Positions 48,080-51,102 of a stretch of DNA of 51,102 nt are shown here, piece by piece. Positions within the stretch are counted from its first letter, which is position 1, and each line of letters begins with the position of its first letter. The stretch is from the NCBI GenBank assembly GCA_003604975.1, contig QZIR01000065.1, forward strand, positions 1-51,102, given 5' to 3'. Both the position numbers and the translations under genes were made by a program. Under the pieces are notes generated by a model. That model was not told where the DNA came from, searched no databases, and saw only the letters and a program-made list of their open reading frames with translations. This DNA is from Desulforudis sp. (GTDB taxonomy: Bacteria > Bacillota > Desulfotomaculia > Desulfotomaculales > Desulforudaceae).

Positions 48080-48396
48080 CGAAGCAATTCCTGCATGGCT
48101 CGCTGGCCTTCCTGGGACTCCATCCAGGCCAGCGACTCTTCCATCGTGGCATCGAACTCGCCATCGATGACGCGGTGGGAAAATTCAAAATGGCCCAGGG
48201 CGTTCAGTTTTTTGACTAAGGCGATCTGTGGAAATACCAGGGTAGTTTTGAAATCATCGTAGACGCCGGCGCGGGCATTGGCGATCACGTCCACAAGCCG
48301 GGGGTCCCCCAGGGCCTCGAGAGCCAGAGCCAGGCGCTCGGTGGTTGGGATGGCGGACTCTTGGACAGGGCGACGGAAATTGTGCTTCTTAGTCAT
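48076..48396 (-). CDS. Small hypothetical protein downstream of the ThiF-like gene
   Basis: This 106-residue protein starts at ATG 48396 overlapping the ThiF stop. It is mostly helical (TTERLALALEALGDPRLVDVIANARAG). It may belong to the cassette as an accessory. No family was recognised. Confidence 0.72.
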   Translation of the reverse strand: MTKKHNFRRPVQESAIPTTERLALALEALGDPRLVDVIANARAGVYDDFKTTLVFPQIALVKKLNALGHFEFSHRVIDGEFDATMEESLAWMESQEGQRAMQELLR

Positions 48397-49234
48397 GGTA
48401 GGCCTCCAGATTCTCGGGAGTAATATAGCGGCTGCGAGATGAGCCGCTGGCCAGGTCGATGTAGGTAGCGAAGCGGTTGAGGTCCTTGGTGAGTAACATG
48501 CGCACCAGGTAATCGGCGGCTTCTGCCGCAATGCGCTGGTTGATGGACATACCCTGGCTGTCGAGCATGGCCAGGTCGGCGCAAGAGAGATCACTGGCGT
48601 AGAAGGCGCCAGCTTCGCCAGGGGCAGGCGGGTCGGAGACCAGCTCGGGGTGCTGTGCGGAGGGCAATGGCAGCCAGGAACAAAAGCCGGGGAGCTGGAA
48701 AGGGTCTTCCGGACGGCGGAGGCTCGAGCCGAGAATTACCTGGCCGGCAGAGCTGAAATTTCCGCAGTCCAGCCACCAGCACACATGGCGGGAAGTGAAG
48801 CGCAGGATCTCGTTACGGGCCGAGGCACGGTCTACACAGCCAATCAGGAGATACATACTGTTGTAACTGCCCTCGATCTCCACAGCCGACACATGCTTTG
48901 CCCAGGCAGTGATCTCGACGCCCCAGGCCAGGCTGTAGCGGAAGGCCAGGGCATCGGCTTTATTGCGACCGATCTCGGCCTGGCAGAAGTTCTGGCGAAA
49001 GACGTTCTTGGCTTCCACTACGTCCGGATCGACAAAATGAACGTGGACCGACTTATCGAATTTCTCGATGATCAGCCGGGCGATGCGCACGACTGCCGGG
49101 GCAAGCCAGGAACCGGTGCCACCGCAGCCGACAAGCACCAGGTTGAGCGAATCGCCGGCAGGAAAGATCAATTTGCGGGCGCTCAGATAATCGAGGTTCA
49201 GGAATTCAGTCGAGGGAACTGTTGTAGTGATCAT
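48389..49234 (-). CDS. PRTRC ThiF/E1-like ATP-dependent activating enzyme
   Basis: This 281-residue protein has the nucleotide-binding GCGGTG loop (residues 36-41), VDPDVVEAKNVFRQNF (about 69-84: acidic residue and Arg/Asn of adenylation) and a likely active cysteine Cys218 in DLSCADLAMLDSQGMSINQ. It should adenylate the C-terminus of a ubiquitin-like protein. It is next to the JAB and E2-like genes. The start at 49234 has GGAGATAG upstream; the gene overlaps the JAB gene. Confidence 0.88.
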   Translation of the reverse strand: MITTTVPSTEFLNLDYLSARKLIFPAGDSLNLVLVGCGGTGSWLAPAVVRIARLIIEKFDKSVHVHFVDPDVVEAKNVFRQNFCQAEIGRNKADALAFRYSLAWGVEITAWAKHVSAVEIEGSYNSMYLLIGCVDRASARNEILRFTSRHVCWWLDCGNFSSAGQVILGSSLRRPEDPFQLPGFCSWLPLPSAQHPELVSDPPAPGEAGAFYASDLSCADLAMLDSQGMSINQRIAAEAADYLVRMLLTKDLNRFATYIDLASGSSRSRYITPENLEAYHD

Positions 49235-49862
49235 AATGGTCTATCTCCATAGAAATGTTCCGATAGAGGACGTCTTCGACCTCCGCATCGGCGGGCAGGT
49301 CGAAAACCCAGTGAGCAGGGATTGGATAGAAATGGCCGTAGATGCCGACGCGCACGGCCAGGACAGGACGGGTGGAAATCTCACCCAGCACGGCATAGAT
49401 GCGGAAGCCGGTCTCGTCTTTATCGTCGGTGCTAGAGAAGAAAGCGCCCATGTTGTGATGGCTGTGGCACTCTATCAGGGCTTCTTGGCCATGTGGGTTA
49501 TACGGATCGACCGGATGGACGCTGGAGGGGGACTGGACCTGGTTGGGGATAACCAGCCTCCAGGGAAGGAAAAACTGCTGGCCAGCGTCATACAACAGAT
49601 AAAACAGGATTTCGTTCGGCGCAGCCTGGCGGGAGAAGTCGAGCATATCCAGCACGAAACCATACGGTACTTTCGTCTGCAGAACGACGGACGGCTCGAG
49701 TACAGACAGGCCACGGATATTGATGGCAGCATACCCTATGCAGGCAGACAGCCCAGGGCGCTCGGCGCGAATGAAGACGCCATTGCCGGCCAGAACATAC
49801 TGGTACAGGCCGGGCGGAAGCGCAGGCAAAGGCAGGGAATGTGCAATGTGGTGAGTGATCAT
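49206..49862 (-). CDS. PRTRC protein A-like JAB/JAMM metallopeptidase
   Basis: This 218-residue protein has the JAMM motif HSHHNMGAFFSSTDD (His133, His135, Ser143, Asp146), the zinc site of deubiquitinase-like peptidases. It could trim or remove a ubiquitin-like tag. It overlaps the E2-like gene by 4 bases and the ThiF gene by 29. Confidence 0.9.
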   Translation of the reverse strand: MITHHIAHSLPLPALPPGLYQYVLAGNGVFIRAERPGLSACIGYAAINIRGLSVLEPSVVLQTKVPYGFVLDMLDFSRQAAPNEILFYLLYDAGQQFFLPWRLVIPNQVQSPSSVHPVDPYNPHGQEALIECHSHHNMGAFFSSTDDKDETGFRIYAVLGEISTRPVLAVRVGIYGHFYPIPAHWVFDLPADAEVEDVLYRNISMEIDHYDHYNSSLD

Positions 49863-50566
49863 CGGGACTCCAGAATGTGTTCGATGAGAAGTCGAATGGA
49901 TTTATTCACCGGAACCAGATCGGCGTTGGGGAACTTACCGGCTTTCTGGCCGTGCAGAGTGCGCAGGAGCGTGCAGGCGTTATCCAGCTTTTGTGATTTG
50001 CCAGCAGCCAAATCCTGGTTGAACAACGAGCCAAAGAATAACTCCCAGACCTTGCGGGCCGACATCGGAGCGGCGGGGCCGGGCCGGTTCTGTCCCCAGC
50101 AGATATGGCCGTCGTCATAGACGTTGGGGAACGGAGCGTGGAAAGCATCGGCATTGGGATCGAAAACTTTTGTCTGTACGGCCCAAAGATAATAAGTTGC
50201 ACCGACGCCTAACAGCACAGTACGAGGAATCGGCACAGTCAGGTCTTGTGGGTCGTCGCCGGCTTTCGTCATAGCCAGGGTGACTTTCTGCGCAGGAGCG
50301 CTGTAGACAAAATACTCACCTTCGGAGCAGGTCCCCCAGCGCACGACGCCGGCGGGCAGCCAGCCAGTATCGATGTCTTTCTGAGTGAAAGCGGCGGCGG
50401 CATCGACCAGCGAAACAAATTTAGATTGGTATCCGCCACCCGACAATGGACGGCGGTAGAGCAGATGGCCACTGTCCAGGAAGTAGAGGGCAGCCAGGTA
50501 ATTGAACGGCGGATCGACCACCGGCGACAGAACAGGATAAGAAATCGTTACGAGTTGATCAGTCAT
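49859..50566 (-). CDS. PRTRC protein B, E2-like
   Basis: This 235-residue protein (ATG at 50566, GGAGACGAAT upstream) contains VPIPRTVLLGVGATYYLWAV and APFPNVYDDGHICWGQN, the E2-like core with probable catalytic Cys156. WELFFGSLFN then follows. An E2-like protein next to ThiF, JAB and a ubiquitin-like protein defines the PRTRC set. It overlaps the gene at the circle join by 8 bases. Confidence 0.84.
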   Translation of the reverse strand: MTDQLVTISYPVLSPVVDPPFNYLAALYFLDSGHLLYRRPLSGGGYQSKFVSLVDAAAAFTQKDIDTGWLPAGVVRWGTCSEGEYFVYSAPAQKVTLAMTKAGDDPQDLTVPIPRTVLLGVGATYYLWAVQTKVFDPNADAFHAPFPNVYDDGHICWGQNRPGPAAPMSARKVWELFFGSLFNQDLAAGKSQKLDNACTLLRTLHGQKAGKFPNADLVPVNKSIRLLIEHILESR

Positions 50567-51102
50567 ATTCGTCTCCATCGGGATCGGGGCCGATCGGGCC
50601 ATAGAAAGGATCGACCAGGACACCGTTTTCAGTATCGGTATCGTCATCGTCTTCGAATTCGGCCTCGCCCCATATCTCGACCAGGGTACGCGGGCGGCGC
50701 TCTTCTTCGTACTGCATACAAGAGTCATACAAGACGATCAGGCGGTCGGCCACGCCCGGCTCTTTCTCGAAGCGCTGCAGGGCGGCGTTGTACTGCTCGA
50801 GCATGGGTTGGGCTTCTTCCCATTCGGCGGCGAGATCTTGGACGTTATTCAAGCAATAGCGCAGGCCCATGGTGTACATTTCCTCGTAGGTGTTATCCAT
50901 GAAGATGTTGCCAGTGTTCTGCCAGACCATCAGAAAGGCGATGGTGAAATCTCCCAGGCCGTTGCGGTCCAGCAGGTTGAGGAGGCGGTCGTGGTCGATT
51001 CGACCATGCTCATTGCGCAGGATGCATTCAGGAATGCGGTCGGGCCAACCAAAGCGCTCAGCGGCAACCACCCAATAATCCTGCTCGATGCGCCAGCTCA
51101 GG
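50559..51102 (-). CDS. PRTRC-cassette protein at the protein-F position, C-terminal part
   Basis: This is the downstream part of the gene that begins at 563; the last 99 bases of the window repeat 1-99. It ends in a strongly acidic segment (EFEDDDDTDTENGVL) at a TGA at 50559-50561. The window edge, not a mutation, divides the gene. Confidence 0.8.
   Translation of the reverse strand, partial: LSWRIEQDYWVVAAERFGWPDRIPECILRNEHGRIDHDRLLNLLDRNGLGDFTIAFLMVWQNTGNIFMDNTYEEMYTMGLRYCLNNVQDLAAEWEEAQPMLEQYNAALQRFEKEPGVADRLIVLYDSCMQYEEERRPRTLVEIWGEAEFEDDDDTDTENGVLVDPFYGPIGPDPDGDEYD
51004..51102. repeat. 99-bp terminal direct repeat, copy 2
   Basis: Identical to bases 1-99; one copy should be dropped when the sequence is closed into a circle. 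Confidence 0.93.

Overview
The window looks like one complete circular element of about 51,003 bp. The first 99 bases recur exactly at the end (1-99 = 51004-51102), and a 335-codon leftward gene is open across the join when the ends are overlapped. The contents are those of a temperate tailed phage with a long non-contractile tail: terminase, portal, Mu-like head genes, tail assembly chaperone with a frameshift signal, tape measure, tail tip and integrase, and no sheath gene recognised. GC-rich coding sequence, AGGAGG-type ribosome sites and Ala/Thr/Pro-rich lipoprotein linkers would fit a bacterium such as a Chloroflexota member. That host guess is only inference. The phage end of an attachment site carries the 3' half of a tRNA-Lys(UUU) gene.

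Layout. (1) A leftward block of about 14 kb starts near 3.6 kb, crosses the circle join and runs down to about 40.4 kb. It encodes a replication initiator with an iteron array inside its gene, a ParB-like protein, and a PRTRC-type set (ubiquitin-like protein, E2-like protein, JAB/JAMM peptidase, ThiF/E1-like enzyme). Many small proteins follow, including lipoprotein, membrane, ASCH-domain and nuclease-like proteins. (2) 3.75-5.4 kb holds the integrase, attP, terminators and an XRE-family repressor facing a divergent double promoter with palindromic operators. (3) 5.5-10.6 kb is a rightward early operon of small zinc-knuckle proteins and a DnaQ-like exonuclease. (4) 10.6-14.8 kb carries a structured RNA, small membrane proteins (holin candidate) and a ParB-N/methyltransferase fusion. 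(5) 14.8-34.8 kb holds packaging, head and tail genes, with unusual items: a portal fused to a 2H phosphoesterase, a caspase-like protein and an HExxH peptidase-like protein. (6) 34.9-40.3 kb is an accessory island, AT-rich in its right half: membrane protein, methyltransferase-Mrr fusion, proteasome-like NTN hydrolase with a Fic/Doc protein, and a Schlafen AlbA_2 protein.

The strongest candidate for an undescribed system is the phage-borne ubiquitin-like (PRTRC) cassette together with eight dispersed copies of a near-perfect palindrome, GTTTTGCGCGCAAAAC. One copy lies just upstream of the ParB-like gene; others overlap promoters or terminators at operon borders. Together they look like a scattered ParB centromere/operator set. 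A second candidate is the NTN-hydrolase, small protein and Fic trio. No endolysin was recognised.
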